The notes beneath the pieces were generated by a model. It had not been told where the DNA came from. It ran no database searches and saw only the letters and a program-made list of their open reading frames with translations. A stretch of 5,805 nt of DNA from Deltaproteobacteria bacterium (GTDB lineage Bacteria > Myxococcota_A > UBA796 > UBA2385), in NCBI GenBank assembly GCA_003694325.1, contig RFKJ01000748.1, positions 1-5,805 of the forward strand, written 5' to 3'. Made by a program: the position numbers and the translations under genes. Of this stretch, positions 5,387-5,805 are shown in pieces; within the stretch, counting starts at the first letter, position 1; each line of letters opens with the position of its first letter.

Positions 5387-5805
5387 TCGCCGCCGGCTGC
5401 CGGGGGGCGGGACCGGCGGGGAGCGCGCCGGGCGCCGACCTTCCTGCGGCCGTGGAACGCAGGTGCGCACCCTATGCCGACCGGGAGGACGTGTGGGGTT
5501 GGTGCCTGCGAGAGGCCGTCTCCGCGCGGCAGGACCCGGCGGTCGACGATCCCGCAGTCGACGACCCGGCCGTCGCCGTGGCCGTCTGCGCCCGGGCCGG
5601 TCGCTGGGAGGAGGCCTGCCGGCTGGCCTGGGTGGCCGCGCGGCTCGGCGACGAATCGGTCGGCACGGACGTGCTGCTCGGCGTCTGTGGGGATGCGGCC
5701 GACTGCGCGTTTCGGGTGCTCGACGCCCGGCCGGCGGGCGACCTGGCCGTGGAGGTCGAGCGCTGCCGGGCTCTTGCCGGCCGTCATGCGGTGGACTGCG
5801 CCCGC
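5314..5805 (+). CDS. Cysteine-paired lipoprotein, cut by the right edge
   Basis: An open frame from GTG 5314 to the window end, 164 codons, no stop seen. The start is supported by AGGAG (5304-5308) five bases upstream and by the signal peptide it gives: basic MQAPRRLGGGR, hydrophobic VAALAAIVAA and lipobox AAGC (Cys29). The start lies 73 nt inside the previous gene, in another frame. After a Gly/Ala/Pro linker the mature protein is helical, with cysteines in pairs: 51/64, 92/102, 125/131 and 151/162. This spacing resembles disulfide-linked helical repeats, broadly like Sel1/TPR-type proteins (an inference from pattern only). Residues 74-88 contain three DPAV units. The stretch CRALAGRHAVDCAR at 151-164 matches the C-x2-L-x-G-x5-C-x-R motif of the preceding lipoprotein, so the two are probably related and may act together at the envelope. 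Function unknown. Confidence 0.7.
   Translation, partial: MQAPRRLGGGRLPPAGRVAALAAIVAAGCRGAGPAGSAPGADLPAAVERRCAPYADREDVWGWCLREAVSARQDPAVDDPAVDDPAVAVAVCARAGRWEEACRLAWVAARLGDESVGTDVLLGVCGDAADCAFRVLDARPAGDLAVEVERCRALAGRHAVDCAR
5533..5577 (+). repeat. Three tandem 15-bp units (DPAVD) in the cysteine-paired lipoprotein
   Basis: 5533-5547, 5548-5562 and 5563-5577 are in-frame 15-bp repeats encoding DPAVD, DPAVD and DPAVA. They differ at a few bases, so the expansion is older than the 63-bp repeat at the left edge. They lengthen the segment just before Cys92. Confidence 0.75.

Noticed and set aside
3548..5470. A 640-codon open frame on the minus strand, antisense to the HD-GYP-like gene
   Set aside because: Its product is Arg/Gly/Pro/Gln-rich without a recognisable domain. 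It mirrors the plus-strand gene in a high-GC region where antisense stops are rare, while the plus strand has clear domains and ribosome sites.

Overview
The window is uniformly very GC-rich, with strong G/C preference at third codon positions, GTG starts, several lipoprotein signal peptides and Asp/Thr/Gly-rich linkers after the lipid-anchored Cys. With the protein types present (PKD surface protein, CX4CH cytochrome-like lipoprotein, HEAT-repeat protein, HD-GYP-type protein), this points to a Myxococcota-like (former Deltaproteobacteria) chromosome. That assignment is inference from style and gene content; there is no rRNA or other marker gene here.

Layout: positions 1-796 carry, on the minus strand, the N-terminal 265 codons of a secreted PKD-domain protein. 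It runs off the left edge inside a Gly/Thr/Asp-rich tail made of 63-bp tandem repeats. Positions 797-1091 are a divergent non-coding region with a strong GC hairpin and a possible leaderless promoter for the PKD gene. From 1092 to the right edge all six genes lie on the plus strand and are tightly packed, with overlaps of 28, 4 and 73 nt and gaps of 3 and 76 nt. They are: a cytochrome c-like lipoprotein (1092-1511), a lipoprotein of unknown function (1484-2029), a HEAT-repeat protein (2106-3755), a degenerate HD-GYP-type protein (3752-5053), a small Cys-rich lipoprotein (5057-5386) and a second Cys-rich lipoprotein cut by the right edge (5314-5805).

How they may work together: the HEAT-repeat protein and the HD-GYP-like protein overlap as ATGA and share a related N-terminal domain, so they look like a translationally coupled, duplicated scaffold pair. 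The HD-GYP half has lost its metal-binding HDxGK signature (GGFAR instead), so it is probably a binding or scaffolding protein rather than a cyclic-di-GMP phosphodiesterase. It is followed by two out-of-frame-overlapping lipoproteins with paired cysteines and a shared C-x2-L-x-G-x5-C-x-R motif, which look like relatives of each other. A good -10 element (TATGAT, 2061-2066) just upstream of the HEAT gene suggests the 2106-5805 block may be transcribed separately from the two upstream lipoprotein genes.

I see no mobile element, CRISPR array, tRNA, rRNA or clear intrinsic terminator. Nothing here is a demonstrably new system. The most unusual element is the coupled HEAT / pseudo-HD-GYP pair with its trailing Cys-rich lipoproteins.
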